Assembly: GCF_036421915.1 (NCBI RefSeq)
Contig: NZ_JAZGOM010000015.1
Strand: one strand, 5' to 3'
Origin: Georgenia_A wangjunii
GTDB taxonomy: Bacteria > Actinomycetota > Actinomycetes > Actinomycetales > Actinomycetaceae
Length of the DNA stretch: 64,000 nt
The notes beneath the pieces were generated by a model. The model was not told where the DNA came from and did no database searches. It worked only from the letters and a program-made list of their open reading frames with translations. Positions 29,802 to 37,664 of this stretch are shown here, in pieces. The translations under genes were made by a program, and so were the position numbers. Position 1 is the first letter of the stretch. Every line of letters begins with the position of its first letter.

Positions 29802-29830
29802 TCCTGCGGCCGCTGGAGAGCAGAGTCGTA

Positions 29831-29865
29831 AGGGCCGACGGCGAGTGGGCCCCGCCGTCGGCCCT
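29831..29865. terminator. Bidirectional hairpin between convergent permease and MetE-like genes
   Basis: Arms AGGGCCGACGGCG and CGCCGTCGGCCCT (13 bp, perfect) with a 9-nt loop, 29 bp after the permease stop and 6 bp beyond the end of the opposite gene. It can serve both directions. Confidence 0.75.
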
Positions 29866-29870
29866 GCGGA

Positions 29871-31085
29871 TCAGGACCAGAGGCGGCGGGTGGCGATCTC
29901 CGCGCCCTGCGCGAGGGACTCGAGCTTGGCCCAGGCGAGGTCGGGGTGGATGCGCCCGCCGAGGCCGCAGTCCGTCGAGGCGATGACGTTCTCGCGCCCG
30001 ACCCGGCTGGCGAAGCGCTCGATGCGGTCCGCGACGAGCTCGGGGTGCTCGACGACGTTCGTCGCGTGCGAGACGACGCCCGGCAGGATGAGCTTGCCCT
30101 CGGGGAGCGTGACGTCGTCCCACACGCGCCACTCGTGCTCGTGGCGCACGTTGCCCGCCTCGAACGAGTACGCGCCGGCGTTGACCTCGAGCATCGTCGA
30201 GACGATGTCCGCCATGGGCAGGTCGGTCGTGTGCGGGCCGTGCCAGCTGCCCCAGCACAGGTGGAAGCGGATCCGGTCCTCCGGCAGGCCGCGCAGGGCG
30301 TGGTTGAGTGCCTCGACCCGCAGGCGGGTGAACGCGACGTAGTCCTCGACGCTGGGCTCCGGCTCGATCTGGTCGAAGTTCTCGGCGATCGACGGGTCGT
30401 CGATCTGGAGGACGAGGCCGGCGTCGATGATCGCCTTGTACTCCTCGTGGAGGGCGTCGGCCCAGGCGAAGAGGTACTCCTCGTCGGTGGCGTAGAAGCG
30501 GTTGGCGATGCGGGAGGCGCTGCCCGGGGCGATCGAGGTGATGAACCCCTCCTGCGCGCCGGTCCGCGTCAGGGCGGCCTTGAGGTTCGCCACGTCCGAG
30601 GCGATGGCCTCCTGGCCGGTGTACGTCAGCGGGCCCGTGCACGCCGGGAACTGCGGCGCACCGTTGGCGCCGCCGGTGAAGATGCCCGACGTCGGGTCCG
30701 CGTACGCCGCAGCGAAGCGCTTGCGGTCGCGGCGGTGGAGGAAGCCGGTGAGGCGGACGTCGCCAGGGGCGGACAGGTGCTGGTCGACGGCCCACGAGGA
30801 GTCGGTGTCGAGCGTGAGCCCGCCCGTGCGCTGGAAGGAGTAGGACCACCAGGCGCCGTAGTCGATCGGCGAGCTCATGCCCTTGCCGTACTCGCCGTCG
30901 CCGACGACGGTGATGCCGGTGTCGAGCTGGCGCTGGACGAGGTCCGTGACCTCGGCGGCGAGGAGGTCGGCGAAGCCTTCGGGCTCCTCGCCCTGGGCGC
31001 GCGCCGCGTTGGCGGCGAGCAGGGCGTCGGTACGCGGCAGGCTGCCGGCGTGGGTGGTCTGGATCCGGTCGGCGCTGCTGAGCAT
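29871..31085 (-). CDS. MetE C-terminal-like cobalamin-independent methyltransferase
   Basis: A 404-residue UROD/MetE-fold protein corresponding to only the catalytic half of cobalamin-independent methionine synthase, like YxjG. The zinc ligands of MetE are visible: His and Cys in FHLCWGSWHG (near 275), Glu in YSFEAGNVRHEHE (near 300), and Cys in STDCGLGGR (near 370). It likely transfers a methyl group to homocysteine or a related thiol from an unknown donor. The ATG at 31085 is 6 bp after GGAG; an upstream in-frame ATG at 31091 abuts the ribosome site. It stands alone, divergent from the MarR gene. Confidence 0.85.
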   Translation of the reverse strand: MLSSADRIQTTHAGSLPRTDALLAANAARAQGEEPEGFADLLAAEVTDLVQRQLDTGITVVGDGEYGKGMSSPIDYGAWWSYSFQRTGGLTLDTDSSWAVDQHLSAPGDVRLTGFLHRRDRKRFAAAYADPTSGIFTGGANGAPQFPACTGPLTYTGQEAIASDVANLKAALTRTGAQEGFITSIAPGSASRIANRFYATDEEYLFAWADALHEEYKAIIDAGLVLQIDDPSIAENFDQIEPEPSVEDYVAFTRLRVEALNHALRGLPEDRIRFHLCWGSWHGPHTTDLPMADIVSTMLEVNAGAYSFEAGNVRHEHEWRVWDDVTLPEGKLILPGVVSHATNVVEHPELVADRIERFASRVGRENVIASTDCGLGGRIHPDLAWAKLESLAQGAEIATRRLWS

Positions 31086-31254
31086 GGGCATCTCCGTGTG
31101 TCTGCGTGGCGGGGCTACGCGCATCGTCGCACCGGGCCGACGGCGGCGGCTCGGGCGTCTCGGAGCGTGGGTCCGGGCGGGGGGGCGAGGGCCCGAGGCG
31201 CGGACGCGCCGGCGATCGCCTGGCGGGTGAGTGGTCTCACCTGGGCGCCTATTT

Positions 31255-31280
31255 CGTTAGCGGTACTAACGAGTTATGAT
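31255..31280 (+). promoter_or_regulatory. MarR operator inside a likely leaderless promoter
   Basis: CGTTAG-cggta-CTAACG (31255-31271) is an inverted repeat, and TATGAT (31275-31280) is a -10 box 6 bp before the marR ATG at 31287. The palindrome occupies the spacer between -35 and -10, an ideal place for repression. It is probably the MarR autoregulatory site. Confidence 0.65.
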
Positions 31281-31286
31281 CGAGCC

Positions 31287-31751
31287 ATGCCAACGAACTC
31301 GTCTGCGACAGTCATGCCGGCGAGCCGCACCACCCGACGCCCCGACCTCGCCACCGAGCTCCGCGTGCTGATCCTGCGCCTGTCACGGCGCATCCGCACG
31401 GAGTCGAACCCCGCCGATGTCAGCGAGTCCCAGTACTGCGTGCTCTCCGGCCTCACCCTCAACGGCCCGATGACGCCGCGCGCTCTCGCCGAGCGCGACC
31501 ACGTCCAGCCGCCCACGATGACGCGCACCATCGCGACGCTCGAGGCGGCCGGCCACGTCACGCGCAGCAGCCACCCCTCGGACGGGCGCCAGGTCCTCAT
31601 CGAGCTGACGCCGTCGGGCGCGAGCCTCGTGCGTGAGACGCGCAAGCGGCGCAACGTGTGGATGGCGGAACGACTCAAGGGCATCACCGCCGAGGAGCGC
31701 GAGGTGCTCACCCAGGCCGTCCGGATCCTCGAGAGGATGGCGACGGATTGA
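31287..31751 (+). CDS. MarR family transcriptional regulator
   Basis: A 154-residue winged-helix regulator: ESQYCVLSGLTLNGPMTPRALAERDHVQPPTMTRTIATLEAAGHVTRSSHPSDGRQVLIELTPSG contains the HTH and the wing with the DGR motif. It likely represses itself and the downstream exporter and is released by a small aromatic or toxic ligand. Its stop overlaps the TTG start of the MFS gene (TTGA), so the two are translationally coupled. The promoter looks leaderless. Confidence 0.92.
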   Translation: MPTNSSATVMPASRTTRRPDLATELRVLILRLSRRIRTESNPADVSESQYCVLSGLTLNGPMTPRALAERDHVQPPTMTRTIATLEAAGHVTRSSHPSDGRQVLIELTPSGASLVRETRKRRNVWMAERLKGITAEEREVLTQAVRILERMATD

Positions 31752-33079
31752 GCACGACCTTCCACTCGCTCCGCTACTTCAACTACCGCCTGTGGTTCAC
31801 GGGCGCCCTCGTGGCCAACATCGGCACGTGGATCCAGCGCGTCGCCCAGGACTGGCTCGTCCTCACGCAGCTGTCCGAGGACTCCGGCCTCGCCGTCGGC
31901 ATCGTCACCGCGCTGCAGTTCGCGCCGACGCTCCTCCTCAGCCCGTACGCGGGGGTCCTCGCCGACCGCCTGCCCCGGCGCCAGATGCTCATGGCCACCC
32001 AGGGCGCCATGGGCGTGCTCGCCGGTGGGCTCGGTGCGCTCGTGCTCTCGGGCAACGCCGAGCTGTGGCACGTCTACCTCTTCGCGCTCGGCCTCGGCGT
32101 GGTCAGCGCGTTCGACTCACCCGTGCGCCAGACGTTCGTCGCCGAGATGGTGCCCGCCAAGAGCCTGCCGAACGCCGTCGGGCTCAACAGCGCCTCCTTC
32201 AACGCTGCCCGCCTCATCGGCCCCGGCGCCGGTGGGCTGCTCATCGCGGCGGTCGGGCCCGGCTGGGCGTTCCTCATCAACGCCGTCAGCTTCGGCGCGA
32301 CGATCTTCTCCCTCAGCCTCATGCGCCGCGCCGAGCTCCACGAGATGCCGCACAGCGGGCGCTCCAAGGGTCAGGTCCGCGCGGGGCTCGCGTACGTGCG
32401 CCACCGTACGGACATCCTCGTCATCATGGTGGTCATGGGCGTGGTCTCCGCGTTCGGCCTCAACTTCCAGCTGACGAGCGCCGTCATGGCCCGCGAGGTC
32501 TTCGACAAGGGGGCCAGCGGGTACGGCATCCTCGGCTCGATCATGGCGATCGGCTCGCTGGCCGGCGCGCTCATGGCCGCCCGCCGCAAGCACCCGCGGG
32601 TCCGGCTCGTCATCGGGTCCGCCTTCGCGTTCGGCGTGCTCGCCGGCGTCATGGCGCTCATGCCGACGTACGAGACCTACGCGATCTCGACCATCGCCGT
32701 CGGCTTCGCCTCGCTCACGATGATGACGGCGGCCAACACCGTCATCCAGATGTCCACCGAGCCGGCCATGCGCGGGCGCGTCATGAGCCTCTACATGATG
32801 GTGCTGCTCGGCTCCACGCCGATCGGCGCGCCCCTCGTCGGGTGGGTCTCGGAGGCGTTCGGCGCCCGGTGGTCGATCGGCGTCGGGGCGATCGCCTCGC
32901 TGCTGGTGGCCACGGTCGCGGCGGTCTGGACGAAGCGGACGTGGCAGGTCAAGGTCACGTACGAGCTCCGGCCGCGCCCGCACGTCACGCTCACCGGCCC
33001 GGGGGAGCGCCGCGCCCGCGAGCTCGCCCGCGCCGACCTGGCCCGTCAGGACGCGCAGCACTCCTCGCACGTGGCCTGA
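31748..33079 (+). CDS. MFS exporter coupled to MarR
   Basis: A 443-residue MFS protein of the enterobactin-exporter-like (MFS_3) group: NYRLWFTGALVANIGTWIQRVAQDWLVL at the N-terminus, then 12 membrane segments and a charged C-terminal tail. It starts with TTG at 31748, overlapping the MarR stop and preceded by GAGAGGA. It probably exports the compound sensed by MarR. A hairpin terminator follows 5 bp after the stop. Confidence 0.9.
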   Translation: MSTTFHSLRYFNYRLWFTGALVANIGTWIQRVAQDWLVLTQLSEDSGLAVGIVTALQFAPTLLLSPYAGVLADRLPRRQMLMATQGAMGVLAGGLGALVLSGNAELWHVYLFALGLGVVSAFDSPVRQTFVAEMVPAKSLPNAVGLNSASFNAARLIGPGAGGLLIAAVGPGWAFLINAVSFGATIFSLSLMRRAELHEMPHSGRSKGQVRAGLAYVRHRTDILVIMVVMGVVSAFGLNFQLTSAVMAREVFDKGASGYGILGSIMAIGSLAGALMAARRKHPRVRLVIGSAFAFGVLAGVMALMPTYETYAISTIAVGFASLTMMTAANTVIQMSTEPAMRGRVMSLYMMVLLGSTPIGAPLVGWVSEAFGARWSIGVGAIASLLVATVAAVWTKRTWQVKVTYELRPRPHVTLTGPGERRARELARADLARQDAQHSSHVA

Positions 33080-33083
33080 CGAC

Positions 33084-33107
33084 GACGGCGCCCGGCTCGG
33101 CGCCGTC
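33084..33107 (+). terminator. Hairpin terminator after the MarR/MFS operon
   Basis: GACGGCGCC-cggctc-GGCGCCGTC followed by CTT; a 9-bp perfect stem 5 bp after the MFS stop. The remaining ~160 bp to the TrkH gene is extremely GC-rich, with no gene. Confidence 0.7.
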
Positions 33108-33267
33108 CTTGCCGCCCCGGCGCCGTCGCCCCGGCCAGCCTGCAGGCGCACGGCCCAGCGTGGCCGGCCCGGGCGCCGGCCCGGGCGCCGGGCGGCGGGG
33201 GCCCGGGCGCCGGCTGGCGGGGACCCGCGTCGCGGCGTCGGCCTGCCCCCGGTGCCGGGCACCGCCC

Positions 33268-34767
33268 TCAGCCGATGAGCGCGGTGGTCTCGGGGTAGCG
33301 GAACGCCTGCTCGCGGGTACGCATGGCTAGCGCCGTGCCGAGCGTGATCGGCCCGAGCCGGCCGACGAACATGAGTGCGCACAGGAGCAGCTGGTGGGGG
33401 AGCGCGAGGTCCGCCGTGATCCCCGTCGAGAGGCCGACGGTCGCGAAGGCGGACACGACCTCGAAGAGGATCTCGTCGAGGGTGAAGGGCGACGTCATGG
33501 CGATCGTGATCGTCGACGCCATGACAAGGGCGACACTGAGCAGCGCGACCGTGAGCGCCTGCCGGAGCGTGACCGAGGAGATCCGCCACCCGTAGGCGGA
33601 GACGTCGCGGTCCCCGCGCAGCTCTGACCAGATGGCGAGGCCGAGGACGGCGAACGTCGTCACCTTGATGCCGCCGGCCGTGCCGGCGCTGCCACCGCCG
33701 ATGAGCATGAGCACGTCCATGCCGAGCCACGTGCCGGTGTTGAGCTCGGCGACGTCGACGCTGTTGAAGCCCGCGGTCCGGGTGGTGACGGACTGGAACA
33801 GTGCCGCGAGCACCTTGCCCGGGCCGCTAAGCGACCCCAGCGCCGCGCCGTTCCACTCCGCGACGAGCACGAAGAGTGTGCCACCCGAGACGAGCAGCGC
33901 CGTCATGAGCAGCGTGAGCTTCGTCTGCAGGCTCCACCGCGCGGGCCGCCGGTGCTGGCGGTACAGCTCGAGCAGCACCGGGAAGCCGAGCCCGCCGACG
34001 ACGAGCGCGGCAGCGATGGGCAAGCAGATCCACGGGTCGCTGCCGTAGGGGACGAGGTTGTCGCTGAACAGCGCGAAGCCAGCGTTGTTGAACGCCGAGA
34101 TCGAGTGGAACAGCCCTAGCCATGCCGCCCGCCCGAGCGGCACGTCGTAGCCGATGGACCACCGCAGCGTGAGCGCGAGCGCGGTCACCGTCTCGACGAC
34201 AACAACGGTGCGAAGCACGTTGAGCAGGACGGTGCGTACGTCCCCGAGCCGGGCGGTCCGCGTCGCCGTCGCGGCCACGACCTTGCTCTGCAGGCGCAGC
34301 CGGTGGGAGAGCATGAGGCCGAGGACGGACGCGAGCGTCATGACGCCGAAGCCGCCGACCTGGATGAGGCCGAGGATGACCACCTGGCCGAAGGTGCTCC
34401 AGTACGTCGGCGTGTCGACGATGATGAGGCCGGTGACGCAGACCGCCGAGACGGCGGTGAAGAACGCCTCGATGAGGCTCGCGTCCTGGCCAGTCGCGGA
34501 CACGGGCAGCAGCAAGAGGGCCGTGCCCCCGACGATGGCGACGGCGAAACCGAGGACCACCACCTGGACCGGGCGTCGGCGGCTGATCTCCCGGTGCGCG
34601 CGCGCCGCGGTGGAGCGGCGGGAGGGTGGGAGCAGCCGGTGCAGGCGCCCTTCGGGTGCTGCGGGCACGGCCGGCGGCGGCGTGGACCGCCGGCGCGGCG
34701 GAGTCGTCGGATGGATGTCGGGGGAGGTGGTCACCAGTGCCTGGGCTCTCGGGTCGTCTCGCGCCAC
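33268..34767 (-). CDS. TrkH/KtrB family potassium uptake protein
   Basis: A protein of about 499 residues with the four pore-loop filters of the TrkH/KtrB family: AVCVTGLIIVD, FNNAGFALF, TTRTAGFNSVD and FATVGLSTGITA. The N-terminal ~50 residues are Pro/Arg-rich and cytoplasmic. It forms the K+ (or Na+-coupled K+) channel subunit; the partner TrkA/KtrA is not in the window. The GTG start at 34767 has no ribosome site; a GTG at 34734 is an alternative. It is divergent from a KdpDE-like two-component system across 156 bp, suggesting control by it. Confidence 0.9.
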   Translation of the reverse strand: MARDDPRAQALVTTSPDIHPTTPPRRRSTPPPAVPAAPEGRLHRLLPPSRRSTAARAHREISRRRPVQVVVLGFAVAIVGGTALLLLPVSATGQDASLIEAFFTAVSAVCVTGLIIVDTPTYWSTFGQVVILGLIQVGGFGVMTLASVLGLMLSHRLRLQSKVVAATATRTARLGDVRTVLLNVLRTVVVVETVTALALTLRWSIGYDVPLGRAAWLGLFHSISAFNNAGFALFSDNLVPYGSDPWICLPIAAALVVGGLGFPVLLELYRQHRRPARWSLQTKLTLLMTALLVSGGTLFVLVAEWNGAALGSLSGPGKVLAALFQSVTTRTAGFNSVDVAELNTGTWLGMDVLMLIGGGSAGTAGGIKVTTFAVLGLAIWSELRGDRDVSAYGWRISSVTLRQALTVALLSVALVMASTITIAMTSPFTLDEILFEVVSAFATVGLSTGITADLALPHQLLLCALMFVGRLGPITLGTALAMRTREQAFRYPETTALIG

Positions 34768-34923
34768 GGCGCCCGTGCGGGCACGCGGAGTGGCGCATCT
34801 GAGCGTAGGAAGTCCGGGGCAGCCGGAGATGCGCGGAAGGCTCCGCGAGGCATCAGGATTTCGTTAAGAGGCCCGCGCCGACGCCGGACGTCGTGTTCCG
34901 GGCCGCTGTGCCAGGCTGAGCGC

Positions 34924-36165
34924 GTGCCCACCCCGACGGCCCCACGGCGTATGAGACGCGCGCCGCTGGGCGGGAGCTCCAGCGCGGGCCGGAGCGCCCG
35001 CCCGGGCAGCGGCGCCCGCCCGGACGAGAGCGCCCGCCTTGGTGCGGTCGCCCGCGCGAGCTGGCGCGCGCGGCTGACCGCCGGGACAGGGGTGTCACCG
35101 ACGCGGCGGATATCGGCGCTCGTGCTTGCCGCCGCGGGCCTGCCACTGGCGACCGTCGCGCTCGCCGCCGCGCGTGCCGAGCTAGCGCTGGGGAGCCTGC
35201 TCCTCATCTACCTGCTCGCCGTCGTCGTCATCGCCGCGCTCGGCGGCCTCGTGCCCGGCGTGCTCGCCGCGGCGGCGTCGTTCATGCTCGCCAACTGGTT
35301 CCTCACCCCGCCGTACCACACGCTTGCCGTCGCGGAGGGGGACAGCGTGGTCGAGCTCGTCGTCTTCGTCGTTGCAGCCGTCGTCGTGAGCGCGACCGTC
35401 GAGCTGGCTGCGCGCGACCGCGCGACGTATCAGGAGGAGCTCGCCGCGCAGGAGGTGGCGGCCCGCGAGCTAGCCGCGGCGGACCGCGTGCGCTCGGCGC
35501 TCATCGCCGCCGTCGGGCACGATCTCCGCACGCCTCTGGCCAGCACGAAGGCGGCGGTGAGCACGCTGCGCCAGGACGACGTCGAGTGGCGGCCGGACCA
35601 GCGCGCCGAGCTCCTCGCGACCATCGAGGACTCCACCGACAGGCTGACGCGCGTCATCACCAACCTCCTCGACATGAGCCGCCTGCAGTCCGACGCGCTC
35701 GCGGTCCACCTCGCTCCCGTCACGCTCGACGAGGTCGTCGCTCGGGCGCTGCTGGCGGAACGCGGCGCTCCGGTCGTGACGACGATCCCGGACGACCTCC
35801 CGCCGGTCCTCGCGGACGCCGGGCTGCTCGAGCGCGTCGTCGACAACCTCGTGCGGAACGCGCTCCGCTTCAGCCCAGGCGCCACCCCCGTCGAGGTGAC
35901 GGCGGAGATCGTGCGCGGCCACGACGGCGGCGACCGCGCTCGGCTGCACGTCGTCGACCACGGCCCGGGTGTGCCGGCAGAGCGCTGGGCGACGATGTTC
36001 GTGCCCTTCCAGCGGCTCGACGACCGCGAGCACACCTCCAACGCGGGGCTCGGGCTCGCCATCGCACAAGGTTTCGCCCAGGCCATGGACGCCGTCATCA
36101 CACCGTCGCACACCCCCGGGGGTGGACTCACCATGACGGTGGACCTGCCGGTGGCAGCGACGTGA
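34924..36165 (+). CDS. KdpD-like sensor histidine kinase (DUF4118 type, short form)
   Basis: A 413-residue kinase: a disordered Arg/Ser-rich N-terminus, four membrane helices of the KdpD DUF4118 domain (ISALVLAAAGLPLATVALAAA ... ANWFLTPPYHTLAVAE), HisKA with AVGHDLRTPLASTKAAVSTL (phospho-acceptor His), and HATPase motifs NLVRNALRFSPG, DHGPGVP and GLGLAIAQGF. It lacks the N-terminal KdpD and Usp domains of full KdpD. The GTG start is not preceded by a ribosome site, so a leaderless mRNA is possible; an ATG at 34951 is the alternative. It overlaps the regulator gene by GTGA and probably senses K+ or osmotic state. Confidence 0.88.
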   Translation: MPTPTAPRRMRRAPLGGSSSAGRSARPGSGARPDESARLGAVARASWRARLTAGTGVSPTRRISALVLAAAGLPLATVALAAARAELALGSLLLIYLLAVVVIAALGGLVPGVLAAAASFMLANWFLTPPYHTLAVAEGDSVVELVVFVVAAVVVSATVELAARDRATYQEELAAQEVAARELAAADRVRSALIAAVGHDLRTPLASTKAAVSTLRQDDVEWRPDQRAELLATIEDSTDRLTRVITNLLDMSRLQSDALAVHLAPVTLDEVVARALLAERGAPVVTTIPDDLPPVLADAGLLERVVDNLVRNALRFSPGATPVEVTAEIVRGHDGGDRARLHVVDHGPGVPAERWATMFVPFQRLDDREHTSNAGLGLAIAQGFAQAMDAVITPSHTPGGGLTMTVDLPVAAT

Positions 36166-36836
36166 CCCGCCTCCTCCTCGTCGACGACGACGTCGCCCTC
36201 GTGCGCACGCTGACGATCAACCTCGAGGCGCGAGGCTTCGACGTCGTGTCGACCGGGCGCGGCAACCGGGCCATCGCGCTCGCCCGCGCCACCCCGCCCG
36301 ACGTCGCGATCATCGACCTCGGGCTGCCCGACACCGATGGGATCGCGGTCGTCCGCGCGCTGCGCGTGTGGTCGAGCGTCCCGGTCCTCATCCTCTCCGC
36401 GCGCGAGGCGCAGGAGGAGAAGGTCGCCGCCCTCGACGCCGGCGCGGACGACTACGTCACCAAGCCCTTCGGAGTCGACGAGCTGCTCGCCCGGCTCCGC
36501 GCCGCGCTCCGCAGGACGACGCCGGCACCCGCCCCCGCCGTCGTCCACGCGGGTGCCCTCACCATCGACCTCGAGGCGCGACGGACCGAACGCGCAGGCC
36601 TCGCCGTGCACCTCACGCCCACCGAGTGGAACCTGCTCGAGACGCTCGTTCGCTCCGACGGCGCGCTCGTCACGCACCGCGACCTGCTCCAGGCGGTGTG
36701 GGGCCCGAGCTACGCCGACGAGACCAACTACCTGCGCGTGTACATGGCGCAGCTCCGCCGCAAGCTCGAGGACCAGCCGAGCTCCCCGCGGCACCTCCTC
36801 ACCGAGCCGGGTGTCGGCTACCGGTTCGAGCGGTAG
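36162..36836 (+). CDS. KdpE-like OmpR-family response regulator
   Basis: A 224-residue response regulator: receiver domain with LLVDDD, phospho-acceptor Asp in AIIDLGLPD, SAREAQ and the invariant Lys in DDYVTKPFG; then an OmpR-type winged helix (LTPTEWNLLETLVRSDGALVTHRDLLQAVWG ... LRVYMAQLRRKLE ... GVGYRFER). Its start overlaps the kinase stop by four bases. Sequence style is KdpE-like, and the likely target is the divergent K+ uptake gene. Confidence 0.92.
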   Translation: MTRLLLVDDDVALVRTLTINLEARGFDVVSTGRGNRAIALARATPPDVAIIDLGLPDTDGIAVVRALRVWSSVPVLILSAREAQEEKVAALDAGADDYVTKPFGVDELLARLRAALRRTTPAPAPAVVHAGALTIDLEARRTERAGLAVHLTPTEWNLLETLVRSDGALVTHRDLLQAVWGPSYADETNYLRVYMAQLRRKLEDQPSSPRHLLTEPGVGYRFER

Positions 36837-36874
36837 CGCCCGCGAGCGGACCCCTCACCGGTGAGCGCGTGAGA

Positions 36875-37507
36875 TCAGCCGCGGGTCGCGGCGTGGCGCT
36901 TGAGGAGCTCGACGACGCCGAGGAGTGCCGCGATGTCGTCGTCGGCCTCGGGCTCGGACGCGGCCGGACAGTCCGCGCCGTCGTCGCCGCCGTCGTCGCC
37001 CGCACCGCCGCCGTCGCCCGCGCTGCCGCCCGGCGTGGGCGCGCTCGAGGGGCCGCCGGCCAGGGCGGCGTTGTAGTAGAGCCCGTCGCCGATGAGGAGG
37101 ATGGCGCGCGCGGAGGCCGGATCGCCTACCTCCTCGGCGATGAGGGCGTACCACTGCTGCTGGATCTCGCGCATCGCGTCGCGGGCGCTCGGGCTCGCGT
37201 TCTGGGCGAGGCGCGCGGTCGCGACGAGGGCCCGGTCGAGCGGGGAGCCCGCGAAGTCCGAGGAGCTGACGTAGTACGCGGAAGGGCCCTCGGGGGCGAC
37301 GCGCATCGCGGCGACGTCGGCGGCTGCGAGCTCGCGGAGGCGCTCGATGAGCCCGTCGACGAGCGCGTCGCGCGACTTGAAGTGGTAGAGCAGGCCGCCC
37401 TTGGACACCTGCGCGCGGGCCGCGACGGCGTCAAGGGTGGCTGCTCGTTCCCCGTCGCCGATGAGGAGGTCGGCGAAGGCGTCGAGCACGGCGTCCCTGG
37501 CTGACAT
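36875..37507 (-). CDS. TetR family transcriptional regulator
   Basis: A 210-residue TetR-type repressor: HTH in DGERAATLDAVAARAQVSKGGLLYHFKSRDALVDGLI, then a ligand-binding domain of TetR_C type (APEGPSAYYVSSSDFAGSPLDRALVATARLAQ). Residues about 165-195 are a Gly/Asp-rich insertion (GGSAGDGGGAGDDGGDDGAD), probably disordered. ATG 37507 was chosen because the longer frame would run through its own operator. It is divergent from a DHA2-type exporter, with a perfect palindrome in between. Confidence 0.9.
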   Translation of the reverse strand: MSARDAVLDAFADLLIGDGERAATLDAVAARAQVSKGGLLYHFKSRDALVDGLIERLRELAAADVAAMRVAPEGPSAYYVSSSDFAGSPLDRALVATARLAQNASPSARDAMREIQQQWYALIAEEVGDPASARAILLIGDGLYYNAALAGGPSSAPTPGGSAGDGGGAGDDGGDDGADCPAASEPEADDDIAALLGVVELLKRHAATRG

Positions 37508-37534
37508 ACCCGCAACGGTAGCCGCGTGACACAT

Positions 37535-37552
37535 GTACCGTCCAGACGGTAC
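37535..37552. promoter_or_regulatory. TetR operator palindrome
   Basis: GTACCGTC-CA-GACGGTAC has 8-bp perfect arms and lies between the divergent tetR and exporter genes. It touches a TACAGT -10 candidate (37550-37555) for the exporter. This is the typical layout for a TetR repressor that controls itself and the pump. Confidence 0.75.
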
Positions 37553-37664
37553 AGTAGACGACGGACATGCAGCGCCGATGGGGTCGCCGCGCCGTGTCCC
37601 GAGCCCGACCCGCCTACGCCGGCGACCTCCCGTCGCCCCGCCCGACCCCGCAGTGGAGCACCGC

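Noticed and set aside
34303..34923. N-terminal extension of the KdpD-like kinase
   Set aside because: It is antisense to trkH and has no ribosome site or domain; the gene starts at or after 34924.
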